DNA of 64,000 bases from Methylophaga muralis. GTDB taxonomy: Bacteria; Pseudomonadota; Gammaproteobacteria; Nitrosococcales; Methylophagaceae. Position 1 is the stretch's first letter, and each line of letters opens with the position of its first letter. Shown one piece after another: positions 9,349-20,400 of this stretch. Both the position numbers and the translations under genes were made by a program. The stretch spans positions 1 to 64,000 of the forward strand of contig NZ_MCRI01000006.1 in the NCBI RefSeq assembly GCF_001720165.1, given 5' to 3'. The notes beneath the pieces were generated by a model that had not been told where the DNA came from, ran no database searches, and saw only the letters and a program-made list of their open reading frames with translations.

Positions 9349-9906
9349 ATGAGCAATGAAGAAATCGAAAAATCAACGACTGAAGCTGAATCAGTCGAAG
9401 CCTCCCCTGAAATGGCAGATCAACAGTCCGAGTCGACATCTGACACTGATGTCGTAAAACAGCTGGAAGATGCACGCAATAAAGCCGATGAGCATTGGAA
9501 TGAATTATTGCGAGCCAGAGCTGATTTGGAAAATATGCGCCGCAGACACAGTCGTGATCTGGAAAACGCCCACAAACATGCTTTAGATAAATTCATCGCC
9601 GAGCTGCTACCAATCGGTGACAGTCTGGAATTCGGGCTGAATGCAGCAAAAAATGATGATGCCAACCTCGTTACCGTGCGTGAAGGCATGGAGATGACGC
9701 TGAAAATGTTTATGAGTTCGATCGGTAAGTTCGGTCTTGAACAATTAGACCCAGAGGGTGAAGCATTTGATCCAGACTTGCACCAAGCTATGGCAATGCA
9801 GCCGGCCGAAGGTGTTGAAGCCAATCAGGTATTGAAAGTCATGCAGAAAGGTTATCGCTTTAACGGACGCCTATTGCGTCCAGCCATGGTTGTGGTCTCT
9901 CAATAA
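9349..9906 (+). CDS. grpE: Nucleotide exchange factor GrpE
   Basis: A 185-residue protein that releases ADP from DnaK in the chaperone cycle. An acidic disordered N-terminus (1-45) is followed by the long dimerisation helix (KQLEDARNKADEHWNELLRARADLENMRRR) and the C-terminal beta domain (GLEQLDPEGEAFDPDLHQAMA, VMQKGYRFNGRLLRPAMVVV). It is followed by dnaK and dnaJ in the same direction, but dnaK has its own heat-shock promoter. Confidence 0.96.
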   Translation: MSNEEIEKSTTEAESVEASPEMADQQSESTSDTDVVKQLEDARNKADEHWNELLRARADLENMRRRHSRDLENAHKHALDKFIAELLPIGDSLEFGLNAAKNDDANLVTVREGMEMTLKMFMSSIGKFGLEQLDPEGEAFDPDLHQAMAMQPAEGVEANQVLKVMQKGYRFNGRLLRPAMVVVSQ

Positions 9907-9924
9907 CCGGACGAAATTTAAGGG

Positions 9925-9953
9925 CTTGAAATCAAAATTTCCTGCCCCATCTA
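9925..9953 (+). promoter_or_regulatory. Sigma-32 heat-shock promoter of dnaK
   Basis: CTTGAAA (9925-9931), a 13-base spacer, and CCCCATCTA (9945-9953): an essentially perfect sigma-32 promoter, 53 bases before the dnaK ATG. Its spacing is identical to the grpE promoter 640 bases upstream. Confidence 0.88.
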
Positions 9954-10006
9954 TATCACAACGGCTGGAAAAGCCAGACGAACTAAGTACGATGGAGTAA
10001 AAAATT

Positions 10007-11929
10007 ATGGGTAGAATTATTGGTATTGATTTGGGTACGACCAATTCATGTGTAGCGGTGATGGAAGACGGCAAAGCCCGTGTCATCGAAAACAGCGAAG
10101 GCGATCGCACAACCCCGTCAATTGTTGCATTCAACAAAGACAACGAAGTAATGGTTGGTCAGTCTGCTAAACGTCAGGCGGTGACTAATCCTAAAAACAC
10201 ACTGTATGCGATCAAACGCTTGATCGGTCGTAAATTTAAAGATGATGTTGTACAGCGCGATATCGATATGGTGCCGTATAAAATCGTTGAAGCGGATAAC
10301 GGCGATGCTTGGGTTGAAGCCAATGGTAAAAAAATGGCGCCACCTGAAATTTCAGCACGTGTTTTGATGAAAATGAAAAAAACCGCTGAAGAATTCCTGG
10401 GTGAAGAAGTCACTCAAGCGGTTGTTACTGTTCCTGCTTACTTTAATGACTCACAACGTCAGGCAACGAAAGATGCCGGTAAGATTGCCGGTCTGGAAGT
10501 TAAACGTATTATCAACGAACCGACTGCTGCGGCTCTGGCTTACGGCATGGACAAAAAACGTGGTGATTCAACCGTCGTTGTTTACGATTTGGGTGGTGGT
10601 ACATTTGACGTATCAATCATTGAAATTGCCGACATCGAAGGCGAGCATCAGTTTGAAGTATTGGCTACCAACGGTGACACATTCCTCGGTGGTGAAGACT
10701 TTGATCAACGCATCATTGATTTCCTGGTCGCTGAATTCAAAAAAGACCAAAGTGTTGATTTGAGCAAAGATGCCTTGGCGTTACAACGTCTGAAAGATGC
10801 TGCGGAAAAAGCAAAAATCGAGCTGTCTTCAAGCTCACAAACAGACATCAATCTGCCGTACATCACGGCTGACGCTTCTGGTCCAAAACATCTGGAAATC
10901 CGTCTGACCCGTGCCAAGCTGGAATCATTGGTTGATGACCTGATTACCCGCAGCATGGAACCATGCAAAATGGCGCTTAAAGATGCTGGGCTGAAAATCT
11001 CTGACATCAACGATGTTATTTTGGTCGGTGGTCAAACCCGCATGCCGAAAGTGCAAGAAGCGGTTAAAGAAATGTTTGGTAAAGAACCACGCCGTGACGT
11101 GAACCCGGATGAAGCGGTTGCTGTTGGTGCTGCGATTCAGGCTGCTGTTCTGGCTGGTGATGTGAAAGACGTATTGTTGTTGGACGTAACACCATTAAGT
11201 CTGGGTATCGAAACCATGGGCGGTGTGATGACCAAACTGGTTGAGAAAAACACCACTATCCCAACTAAAGCAAATCAGGTGTTCTCAACAGCAGACGATA
11301 ATCAACCTGCTGTAACGATCCATGTTTTGCAAGGTGAGCGTGAAATTGCCTCAGCCAATAAATCACTGGGACGTTTTGATTTGGCAGATATTCCGCCAGC
11401 TCCACGCGGTACGCCACAAATCGAAGTTACCTTTGACATTGATGCCAACGGTATTCTGAACGTATCAGCCAAAGACAAAGCGACTGGTAAAGAGCAGTCA
11501 ATTGTGATTAAAGCTTCAAGCGGTCTGTCTGACGAAGAAGTGGAACAAATGGTTAAAGATGCTGAAGCACATGCTGAAGAAGACCGTAAATTCCATGAGT
11601 TGGTCACAGCACGCAACCAGGCGGATGGTTTGATTCACGCCACCAACAAATCACTGACCGACTTAGGTGATAAGGTTGAAGCGGATGAAAAAGCCAAAAT
11701 CGAATCTGCTATTGAAGAGTTGCAACAAGCTCTGAAAGGTGAAGATAAGGCTGACATCGAAGCTAAAACTGCTGCATTGTCAGAAGCGGCTGGTAAATTA
11801 GCTGAACGCGCTTATGCAGAAAATGCAGAAGCTGGTGACAGTGCTGCATCAGAAGGTGCTTCAGCGCAAAACGATGATGTGGTTGATGCTGAGTTTGAAG
11901 AAGTCGATGACGACAAGAAAAACTCATAA
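10007..11929 (+). CDS. dnaK: Molecular chaperone DnaK (Hsp70)
   Basis: A 640-residue Hsp70. It opens with the phosphate-1 loop [14 protein letters not shown], then [17 protein letters not shown], the phosphate-2 loop [13 protein letters not shown] and [10 protein letters not shown] of the ATPase domain (to about 385), the hydrophobic linker [13 protein letters not shown], the peptide-binding domain and the helical lid. The disordered tail ends in an acidic EEVDDDKK-type motif. It holds unfolded chains in an ATP-driven cycle with DnaJ and GrpE. The ATG is preceded by GGAG. Confidence 0.98.
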   Translation: MGRIIGIDLGTTNSCVAVMEDGKARVIENSEGDRTTPSIVAFNKDNEVMVGQSAKRQAVTNPKNTLYAIKRLIGRKFKDDVVQRDIDMVPYKIVEADNGDAWVEANGKKMAPPEISARVLMKMKKTAEEFLGEEVTQAVVTVPAYFNDSQRQATKDAGKIAGLEVKRIINEPTAAALAYGMDKKRGDSTVVVYDLGGGTFDVSIIEIADIEGEHQFEVLATNGDTFLGGEDFDQRIIDFLVAEFKKDQSVDLSKDALALQRLKDAAEKAKIELSSSSQTDINLPYITADASGPKHLEIRLTRAKLESLVDDLITRSMEPCKMALKDAGLKISDINDVILVGGQTRMPKVQEAVKEMFGKEPRRDVNPDEAVAVGAAIQAAVLAGDVKDVLLLDVTPLSLGIETMGGVMTKLVEKNTTIPTKANQVFSTADDNQPAVTIHVLQGEREIASANKSLGRFDLADIPPAPRGTPQIEVTFDIDANGILNVSAKDKATGKEQSIVIKASSGLSDEEVEQMVKDAEAHAEEDRKFHELVTARNQADGLIHATNKSLTDLGDKVEADEKAKIESAIEELQQALKGEDKADIEAKTAALSEAAGKLAERAYAENAEAGDSAASEGASAQNDDVVDAEFEEVDDDKKNS

Positions 11930-11951
11930 TCTTTCACACAATTAACTAAAT

Positions 11952-11987
11952 ACAGGCGTAGGCATTGAGCTTACGCCTGTCTTGTTT
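11952..11987 (+). terminator. Hairpin after dnaK
   Basis: ACAGGCGTA (11952-11960) pairs with TACGCCTGT (11972-11980), with one more GC pair beyond a mismatch, followed by a weak U tract (CTTGTTT). It is probably a partial terminator or mRNA-processing hairpin that lets some transcription run into dnaJ, which starts 23 bases later. Confidence 0.65.
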
Positions 11988-12010
11988 AAGAGATACAAGA
12001 AAAATAAAAC

Positions 12011-13123
12011 ATGGCCAAACAAGACTATTACGACCTACTTGGTGTATCGCGCACTGCGACTGAAGCTGAAATTAAAAAAGCCTATCGTCGTATGGCGATG
12101 AAATATCATCCTGATCGTAATCCGGATGATGCAACCGCAGAAGCCAAGTTTAAAGAAGCTAAAGAAGCTTACGAAATTCTCTCTGATTCCCGAAAACGTG
12201 CTGCATACGATCAATTCGGCCATGCCGGAGTAGATAACAGTGCTGGCGGTGGCGGATTTAGAAGTTCAGGCGGATTTAGCGATATTTTTGGCGATGTATT
12301 CAATGACATCTTTGGCGCTGGTGGTGCTGGCGGTCAAAGTTTCCGCGGTGCCGATTTACGCTATCGACTCGATTTGACGCTGGAAGAAGCCGTTGCTGGT
12401 ACCACAGCTAAAATTCGTATTCCGGTTAATGTCGAATGTAAAACCTGTGATGGTTCCGGAGCCAAGCCCGGCACCCAACCAGTCACCTGTACAACCTGTG
12501 GTGGCCATGGTCAGGTTCGTATTCAACAAGGCTTTTTTACCGTTCAACAAGCCTGTCCACATTGTCATGGCACCGGTAAGATGATTCAGGATCCTTGTCA
12601 TGATTGCCATGGTCAAGGTGTCGTGCAAGAACATAAAACGCTTTCCGTTAAAGTCCCTGCTGGGGTGAACACTGGAGATCGTATTCGACTGGCTGGTGAA
12701 GGTGAAGCCGGTTCACGTGGCGCACCTGCCGGTGATTTATATGTTGAAGTGGCGGTGAAACGTCATGATGTATTTACCCGTGATGGCAATAATTTGTTTG
12801 CCGATGTACCAATCAGTTTCACTACCGCCTGCCTAGGCGGTGAACTTGAAGTACCGACTTTACAAGGCAAAGCCGTGTTGAAAGTCCCCGAAGGCACGCA
12901 GACAGGACAGCAATTCAAACTGCGTGGCAAAGGTGTCAAATCTGTACGAACAGGTGAGGTCGGCGATTTGATGTGCCGGGTCATTATTGAAACACCGGTG
13001 AAGTTATCGAAAAAACAAAAAGAGTTATTGCAGGAATTTGCTGAGACGATGGAAGGTTCTGGTGCCACCCATAGTCCAAAACATGAATCCTGGCTGGATG
13101 CTGTAAAACGTTTTTTTGAATAA
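12011..13123 (+). CDS. dnaJ: Co-chaperone DnaJ (Hsp40)
   Basis: A 370-residue type I Hsp40. It has a J domain (1-70) with the HPD motif in [10 protein letters not shown], a Gly/Phe-rich linker (74-115), four zinc-binding repeats ([32 protein letters not shown]) and C-terminal substrate-binding beta domains. It stimulates DnaK ATPase and delivers substrates. It is the last gene of the grpE-dnaK-dnaJ set and is followed by a strong terminator. Confidence 0.97.
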   Translation: MAKQDYYDLLGVSRTATEAEIKKAYRRMAMKYHPDRNPDDATAEAKFKEAKEAYEILSDSRKRAAYDQFGHAGVDNSAGGGGFRSSGGFSDIFGDVFNDIFGAGGAGGQSFRGADLRYRLDLTLEEAVAGTTAKIRIPVNVECKTCDGSGAKPGTQPVTCTTCGGHGQVRIQQGFFTVQQACPHCHGTGKMIQDPCHDCHGQGVVQEHKTLSVKVPAGVNTGDRIRLAGEGEAGSRGAPAGDLYVEVAVKRHDVFTRDGNNLFADVPISFTTACLGGELEVPTLQGKAVLKVPEGTQTGQQFKLRGKGVKSVRTGEVGDLMCRVIIETPVKLSKKQKELLQEFAETMEGSGATHSPKHESWLDAVKRFFE

Positions 13124-13139
13124 CATATTTGCCAACAGG

Positions 13140-14019
<880 letters not shown>

Positions 14020-14051
14020 TCATCCGACCTGCTGAAGTTGGTCTAAGCCCC

Positions 14052-14882
14052 GTGCAAGTGCATAAACCTTTTTTATCTACCATGATATTTATCATGGTAG
14101 TGGTTATGACGGGTTGTGCCGATATTTCGCTGACCAAACGAAATGACATCGCAGATAACCTTGCCTTCCAGCACGGCTGGCAGAAAAGCACACTACAAAC
14201 GACTTTTTTCTCTCACCGAGCGTATCTTCCAAACTCGACTCAAAGTGATCAGTTAACGGTCTACATCGAAGGCGATGGTCTGGCCTGGATAAGCAGAAAT
14301 AAACCCTCGTCCGATCCCACTCCATTAAACCCGCTGGCACTGAAACTGGCATTAGCCGACGGCATAAACAACGTGGCCTATCTTGCGAGACCCTGCCAGT
14401 ACGTAAACTCCAATCAATGCGAGCAGCGTTACTGGACTTCGGCCCGTTTTGCAGAAGAGGTGATTGCCTCAACTGACCAAGCTCTCTCTCAACTGAAAAA
14501 ACAGACTGGTGCACAGGAATTAACGCTTATCGGTTATTCGGGCGGTGGCGCAGTTGCTGCTTTGGTTGCAGCCAGACGTAATGATGTGGTTAAGCTCATC
14601 ACCGTGGCAGGCAATCTGGATCACAAAGCCTGGAGTGATATACGCCATATTTCGGCGTTAACGGGCTCACTTAATGCCGCAGATGAATGGCAAAATTTGG
14701 CAGATATTTCTCAAATTCACTTTGTTGGTGCTCAAGATAATATCGTGCCGTTGGCCGTAGCTCAGTCTTATCAGCGACGGTTTACCACAGGATATAAACC
14801 TGAGGTAAAGGTGATCGAAGCCACCGATCATCACTGTTGCTGGCTTGAGCTGTGGCCAGACTTGCTTGAAAGTAAATACTGA
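14052..14882 (+). CDS. Lipoprotein alpha/beta hydrolase
   Basis: A 276-residue protein with an N-terminal lipoprotein signal ending in MTGC (Cys22 if GTG 14052 is the start; GTG 14058 is also possible). The hydrolase core shows the nucleophile elbow GYSGGGA with Ser163, a probable Asp in GAQDNIVP and a probable His in ATDHHCCW, so the Ser-Asp-His triad looks complete. DGLAWISRNKPSSDPTP resembles the oxyanion-side strand of related lipase-like proteins. It is predicted to sit in the cell envelope. Substrate unknown. Confidence 0.75.
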   Translation: MQVHKPFLSTMIFIMVVVMTGCADISLTKRNDIADNLAFQHGWQKSTLQTTFFSHRAYLPNSTQSDQLTVYIEGDGLAWISRNKPSSDPTPLNPLALKLALADGINNVAYLARPCQYVNSNQCEQRYWTSARFAEEVIASTDQALSQLKKQTGAQELTLIGYSGGGAVAALVAARRNDVVKLITVAGNLDHKAWSDIRHISALTGSLNAADEWQNLADISQIHFVGAQDNIVPLAVAQSYQRRFTTGYKPEVKVIEATDHHCCWLELWPDLLESKY

Positions 14883-14926
14883 TTCCCCTATCTTGATCAA
14901 TCGATAATGTAAGGTAGGAAAGTTCA

Positions 14927-16291
14927 GTGGTGTTAGCCGATTTACGCACGCTGGTTTTGCTGTTGGCAGTTACATCATTTGTGTCAGCCATAGCGCTTTA
15001 TTTGTTTTACCGTTTGTTGCCGGAAGTACCTGGTTTAAAGCAGGCTGCTATCGCAGGTGCCTGCCAATCCATTGCATCAATCTTCCTGGTGAGCCGGGAC
15101 TTCATCGATCCGATGCTTTCCATCTTGGTATCAAATGCCGCTTATTTCCTTGCCAGCGCATTCTATTATCAGGCTGTACGGCTTTTTTGCGATCTCGCTA
15201 TGGCGTGGCGTTGGCCAGTGATTATTCTCGGTACACTGTACCCCTTGTTCATATTGTTTCCGGGTAATGAAAATCTGGGTGAACGAATTATTATCAGTTC
15301 AATTGGCTTGGCTTGTCTTAGCCTGATGACCAGTTGGGTGTTATGGCAAGACAAAGCGCGTTTGCCAGGAAGGCGTGGTCTGGCGATCACTTTTGGGGTG
15401 ATCGCATTGATTTGTGGAACCCGAATCTTATCCATACTCATCGAACCCATTGGCAGCATGAGTTTTCTGGACTTTAACAGGAGCTCCATGATCTTCATCT
15501 GGGGTATTGTTACCAGCATAGCCGTGACAGTAGGGGTAATCGTGATGACTTCCGAGCGGCTGCGCGAACAGCTGAAAATTCAACTGCGAGAAGTCACGGT
15601 CGCTCATGACGTTGCGAACAATGCTTTACGTGAGCAAAAAAACTTTCTGGCCATGCTGTCGCATGAGTTCAAAACACCCCTGAGCATTATCAAAGCCAAT
15701 GCCGATGCGGTAACGACTATAGACAATCCACCCGCGTCGTTCATAAAAGAAAGCTTGGAGCGAATACAGCAAACATCCATGAGATTGAATGGCTTGGTTG
15801 ATGGTTGCCTCAATGATCAATGGATTTCTCATACTATCGAAAATAATGAACTGTCCATGAGGAAACTGAACTTGGCTGAAATGCTGAGAGAGCTATGCCA
15901 TGAGTATGACATCCGCTTTATCAACCATAGCTCAGCTGACACTGCACAGGTAAAAGGCGACCGTAACCTTATCCCCATTCTGTTTTCCAGTTTGTTCGAC
16001 AATGCCCGCAAATATGCTCATCACCACGACACCATTGAAGTTCGGCTATTGCAAACCGCAGACACGATAACAGTACAAATCTACGACGATGGCCCCGGCA
16101 TTGCTGAGCAAGAGCACGAACGGATCTTTGATAAATATTACCGGGTACCAGGCGAAACTCGGCAACATGGCTCAGGATTAGGGCTTTTCTTTGTCAAACG
16201 GATTGTTGAGCAGCATGGCGGCATGATCAATGTGGAATGTCGACAGGGCACTACTTTTACAGTGATGCTTCCAGCTTTGGGGGACTATTAA
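14927..16291 (+). CDS. Multi-pass membrane sensor histidine kinase
   Basis: A 454-residue protein starting at GTG. About six to seven membrane helices fill residues 5-215 with little periplasmic sequence, so it probably senses a membrane or lipid-soluble signal. A short coiled linker leads to the HisKA domain with FLAMLSHEFKTPLS (phospho-acceptor His246). The HATPase domain follows with the N box (LFDNARKYAHHHD), G1 (DDGPGIAEQEHERIFDKYYR) and G2 (HGSGLGLFFVKR). The next gene, its response regulator, begins at the base after its stop. Confidence 0.88.
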   Translation: MVLADLRTLVLLLAVTSFVSAIALYLFYRLLPEVPGLKQAAIAGACQSIASIFLVSRDFIDPMLSILVSNAAYFLASAFYYQAVRLFCDLAMAWRWPVIILGTLYPLFILFPGNENLGERIIISSIGLACLSLMTSWVLWQDKARLPGRRGLAITFGVIALICGTRILSILIEPIGSMSFLDFNRSSMIFIWGIVTSIAVTVGVIVMTSERLREQLKIQLREVTVAHDVANNALREQKNFLAMLSHEFKTPLSIIKANADAVTTIDNPPASFIKESLERIQQTSMRLNGLVDGCLNDQWISHTIENNELSMRKLNLAEMLRELCHEYDIRFINHSSADTAQVKGDRNLIPILFSSLFDNARKYAHHHDTIEVRLLQTADTITVQIYDDGPGIAEQEHERIFDKYYRVPGETRQHGSGLGLFFVKRIVEQHGGMINVECRQGTTFTVMLPALGDY

Positions 16292-16978
16292 ATGCCCAAG
16301 CTCCGAGTGTTAATCGTTGACGATGAAGAGCAGTTTCGCGCTCCGATTAGGGCCGTATTAGCCAGTCGTGGCCTGGAGGTCATGGAAGCTGGAACCGCAA
16401 CGCAGATGGATGCCTTACTGAGCCGTTTCGAGATCGACATTTTATTACTGGATGTTAACCTGCCCGGTGAAAGCGGTTTGCAGATCGCTAACCGACTTAA
16501 ACAAACCAGAAATATCGAGATCATCATGCTGTCCGCTTTTGGCGAGGTCGAACATCGGGTGAACGGCCTGATCTCCGGTGCCGACTACTATCTGCCGAAG
16601 CCGGTTGATATCAGGGAACTGCTTGCGGTCATAGAATGCTGCAAACGACAAACCTATGATGACATTGCCGCACCAGCGTCATGGCAGTTTGATGCTGCAA
16701 AATGGCTGCTGATTACCCCGGACGGTGTGGAACATTCACTTTCCAAATCCGAACTGAATATAGTGAATGCCTTAATCTCTATGGCTGGTAAAACGGTCAC
16801 ACGCGAACAACTCTATGCCGCCATGGGCATCCCAGATTACCCTCCCGAAAGCAGAAGTCTGGATGTCCATATCACTCGGATCCGCCGCCGCTTTACCACA
16901 GACAGCTACGCCATCCCGATTATAACGGTGCGCAACGTGGGCTATCTTTTCAACGACGCGGTAAAAATCCACCGTTAG
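16292..16978 (+). CDS. OmpR/PhoB-type response regulator
   Basis: A 228-residue two-domain regulator. The receiver domain has the acidic pair (VDDEE at 9-13), phospho-acceptor Asp54 in LLLDVNLPG and Lys103 in YLPKPVD. The C-terminal winged helix (about 130-225) shows SKSELNIVNALISMAGKTVTREQL, the SRSLDVHITRIRRRF recognition helix and VRNVGYLF. It abuts the kinase gene directly, so the two form one signalling pair. The autotransporter gene 466 bases downstream is the nearest candidate target, which is only inference. Confidence 0.9.
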   Translation: MPKLRVLIVDDEEQFRAPIRAVLASRGLEVMEAGTATQMDALLSRFEIDILLLDVNLPGESGLQIANRLKQTRNIEIIMLSAFGEVEHRVNGLISGADYYLPKPVDIRELLAVIECCKRQTYDDIAAPASWQFDAAKWLLITPDGVEHSLSKSELNIVNALISMAGKTVTREQLYAAMGIPDYPPESRSLDVHITRIRRRFTTDSYAIPIITVRNVGYLFNDAVKIHR

Positions 16979-17444
16979 GGGGCATTGCCTCAATCATAGG
17001 TTCACGCGAGATCGAGTAGCCATGAGCAGGGAAAGGTGACTGCTCGGCAGCTTTAATGAGCGATCACATCACTTTCATAAAAATCCGCTGATGCAACTTT
17101 CTGTTCAACATACCAACGGTGATGCCTTCCAGTTGAATCCAATTACCTTGATTCTCCCCATACTGGCTTTGTCACTTCAAACCACGACGGGCTAGAGCTA
17201 GCCCTCGTATCAAGATATATAGACCTTATTCAGGTTACCTCGGGAAAAGCCAAGGAAAATCGATCTAAAACCCGTCATCGAACACCTCTGTTGGTTGCTA
17301 ACAAACTGAATAAAATGATGTTTACCAGTCATGTTACATACTGAAACATTGTTTTTTTGTGCGCTGTGCTACCTTGAAAAATTGTAAAAAACCCATCAAA
17401 AGAACGGGTCAATTCGCACCACACATAAGGAATAGTTCGCCGCC
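16979..17444. other. Intergenic region upstream of the autotransporter gene
   Basis: This 466-base gap carries no gene I can support. A perfect 7-bp inverted repeat with a two-base spacer (GGGCTAGAGCTAGCCC) lies at 17189-17204 and could be a regulator site. The 100 bases before the autotransporter start are AT-rich with several T and A tracts, as expected of a promoter region, but no confident -35/-10 pair was found. Confidence 0.45.
17189..17204. promoter_or_regulatory. Perfect palindrome in the autotransporter upstream region
   Basis: GGGCTAG and CTAGCCC separated by AG; outer bases ACGA/TCGT extend the symmetry after one mismatch. It sits 241 bases before the autotransporter start and 211 bases after the response-regulator stop. 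There is no T tract, so it is not an obvious intrinsic terminator; a protein-binding site is possible. Confidence 0.35.
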
Positions 17445-20400
17445 ATGAATCAAATCTACAAAGTAATCTGGAATGTCAGTCGCCAAGTTTGGATGGCGGT
17501 TGGAGAACTCACCAACTCACGCGGCAAAAGTAAAAGTGCAGCATCGCTACCCCCTTTTACAGGCTCGAGTAGTCTGTCTTTGATTCGCAGTATGGTATCT
17601 ACATTACTTTTGCTGGCCTTAAGCGCAGGCCCTGTATGGGCAGAGGTGGCAACAACTGGGAATGTAAATCCAATACAGGACCCTAATCCAAGTGCATCAT
17701 GGAACCTTGGCGGAAATAATCTATTCGTTGGTGATACAGGAGTCGGCTCACTATTTATTGATGGTGGCAGTACGGTGAGTAATAATTTTGGCTACATTGG
17801 CAGATACGATGGTGACAACGGCAGCGTCACCGTCGATGGCAGCGGCTCTTCCTGGACGAATACTTCAATGTTATTTGTGGGCTTAGCTGGTGATGGCAGT
17901 CTCGCCATCAACAATGGTGGTACCGTTAGTAATACTCTCGGCTACATTGGCAGTAGTGCTAGTAGCTCCGGCTGGGTAACCGTAGATGGTGCGAATTCCA
18001 GTTGGATCAATAGTGAAGAATTAACTGTGGGTCGTTCTGGCACCGGTAGTCTTACCATTAGCAATGGTGGTGCGGTCAGTAATACATTGGGCAGCATTGG
18101 TGGGAATTCTGCTGGCAATGGTAGCGTCACGGTAGATGGAGCGAACTCCAGTTGGACCAATAGTTCAAGTATATATGTGGGCGAATACGGTACTGGTAGC
18201 CTTGATATCAGCAATGGTGGGGCAGTTAGTAATACTATTGGCGTCATTGGCCGTTGGTCTGGCAGTAACGGCAGTGTGACCGTGGACGGTACAGATTCCA
18301 GCTGGATAAATAGTACAGACTTAACTGTGGGCCGTGCCGGCACTGGTAGCCTTAGCATCAGCAATGGCGCAGTGGTCGAGACGAATTCTGGCGCTGGCAC
18401 CCTAACGATAGCGAATCAGGCTAGTGCCACCGGCACCGTCAATATCGGTGCAGCAGCGGGTGAAACGGCTGTTGCGGCCGGCACCTTGAGTGCGGCGAAT
18501 GTGGCCTTCGGCGCAGGTACGGGTAAGTTAGTGTTTAACCACACCGAGGCAGCGTATGAGTTTGCTCCAACTATATCTGGAGCGGGAAGCGTCGAACTAC
18601 ACTCTGGAAAAACCATTTTTACTGGAGCGAATACCTACAGCGGTGGTACCAGTATCAACGCAGGTACACTGCAAGTCGGCAATGGCGGTACCAGCGGCAG
18701 TGTCATTGGAGATATCAGTAATAATGGCTCGTTGGTGTTTAATCGCTCCGATTCCGTTACGTATGCAGATGTGATCAGCGGCACTGGCAGTTTGACCCAG
18801 AGTGGCGCTGGGTCTTTAACCTTAACTGGCAATAATACCTACAGCGGGGTTACCAGCATTAACGCGGGTACGCTGCAGATCGGCAATGGTGGTACTAGCG
18901 GCAGCATCAGTGGAGATATCAGTAATAACGGCTCGTTGGTGTTTAATCGTACGGATAGCCAAACTTTTGCTGGTGATATATCAGGAGCGGGCTCGATTAA
19001 TCTTGCATCTGGTAGTACTCGATTTACTGGCAACTTAAGTTCTTATACTGGTACTTTTAGCAACGATGCGACCTTATCGGTGGCTGATGGCGAGACCTTA
19101 ACGTTAGGCGGCAACTACAACCAAACGGTTGACGGTCTCTTCAACATGGGTGCCTCTTCTAGCAGCAGTTTCGGTAAATTGTCCATCGACGGCACCGGCA
19201 CCTTTGCCGCGGACTCCAAGATTAATGTGGATGTGACTAGCGAAAAAAACCTTGCCAATGGTGCCACATTATCCGGGGTGATTAGTGCTGGCACACTGAC
19301 TGCCAGCACCTTCAACGTGACCGACAACTCTGCCCTGTTTAATTTTAGTGCGGCAATCAACGGCAATCAGGTGGATTTAAAGGTATCGGCAGCATCGAGC
19401 AGCGGCGTCACCAAAAGCGTGACAGCCACCGGCTTTAATCCCGGTCTTGGTGCGGCTCGCGTGTTGGATGGCTTTGTTTCTGGCGGCACCACCGGAACCG
19501 ATATGGATAACGTCGTTACTGCATTCGGAAATCTTTCTACCGACCAACAAATCAGTGATGCGGTTGCCGAAACACTGCCGCTTTTAGTCAGCGGCACCAC
19601 ACAAGTTGCGACCGGCACATTACGCAGCACCAACCGCGTGATTCAAGCCAGACAATCGGGCTTTAGCGGCCTGTCTTCTGGTGACGGTTTTTTCACCGAC
19701 AAAAATGTATGGGTCAAACCGGTGGGCAGCTGGACCACCCAGGATGAACGAAACGGCGTCTCCGGTTACCGTGCAGAAAGTTACGGTCTGGTCGGCGGTA
19801 TGGATGGAGAGCTCAATGCACAAACCCGTTTAGGTTTTGCCCTCTCTTACATGAGTAGCGATGTCAAAGGTCGCGACAGCGCCTCCGGCAACAAAGTTGA
19901 TATTGACGCCTATCAAGCGATTTTCTATGGCAGTCGTAGCTTACAAAACCATCCTGATATCGAACTCAACTGGCAAGCCAGCCTTGGCATGAACAAAAAT
20001 GAAGGTAAACGTACGATGCGTTTTATCGGCCGCACCGCCAAAGCCGACTATGACAGCTACACTGCCCAGATTGGCGTAGGTGCCGGCAAACGGTTTGAGC
20101 TAAATGACACAACGACAGTCATACCCGGTATCCGGTTAGATTATGCCTACATCAAAGATGAAAGCTATACCGAGAAAGGTGCTGATGCCTTAAACATGAA
20201 GGTAAACAGCCTCCATGTAGACGAGCTGATTGTCATGGCGCAAAGCCACTTAAGTCACCAACTGAACGACACCACCAGCCTCACCGCCAATGCGGGACTC
20301 GGTTATGACTTTATCAACGACACCACCAGCCTCACGGCCAGTTACAGCGGCGGCGGTGCCGCGTTTACCACCAAAGGCATTGACCCAAGCCCTTGGCTGG

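Noticed and set aside
9420-9824. 134-codon open frame antisense to grpE
   Set aside because: Codon-bias shadow; Ser-rich product with no family.
17942-18400. 152-codon open frame opposite the autotransporter repeats
   Set aside because: Shadow of the repetitive Ser/Gly/Asn codons of the autotransporter; low-complexity Pro/Val/Leu product.
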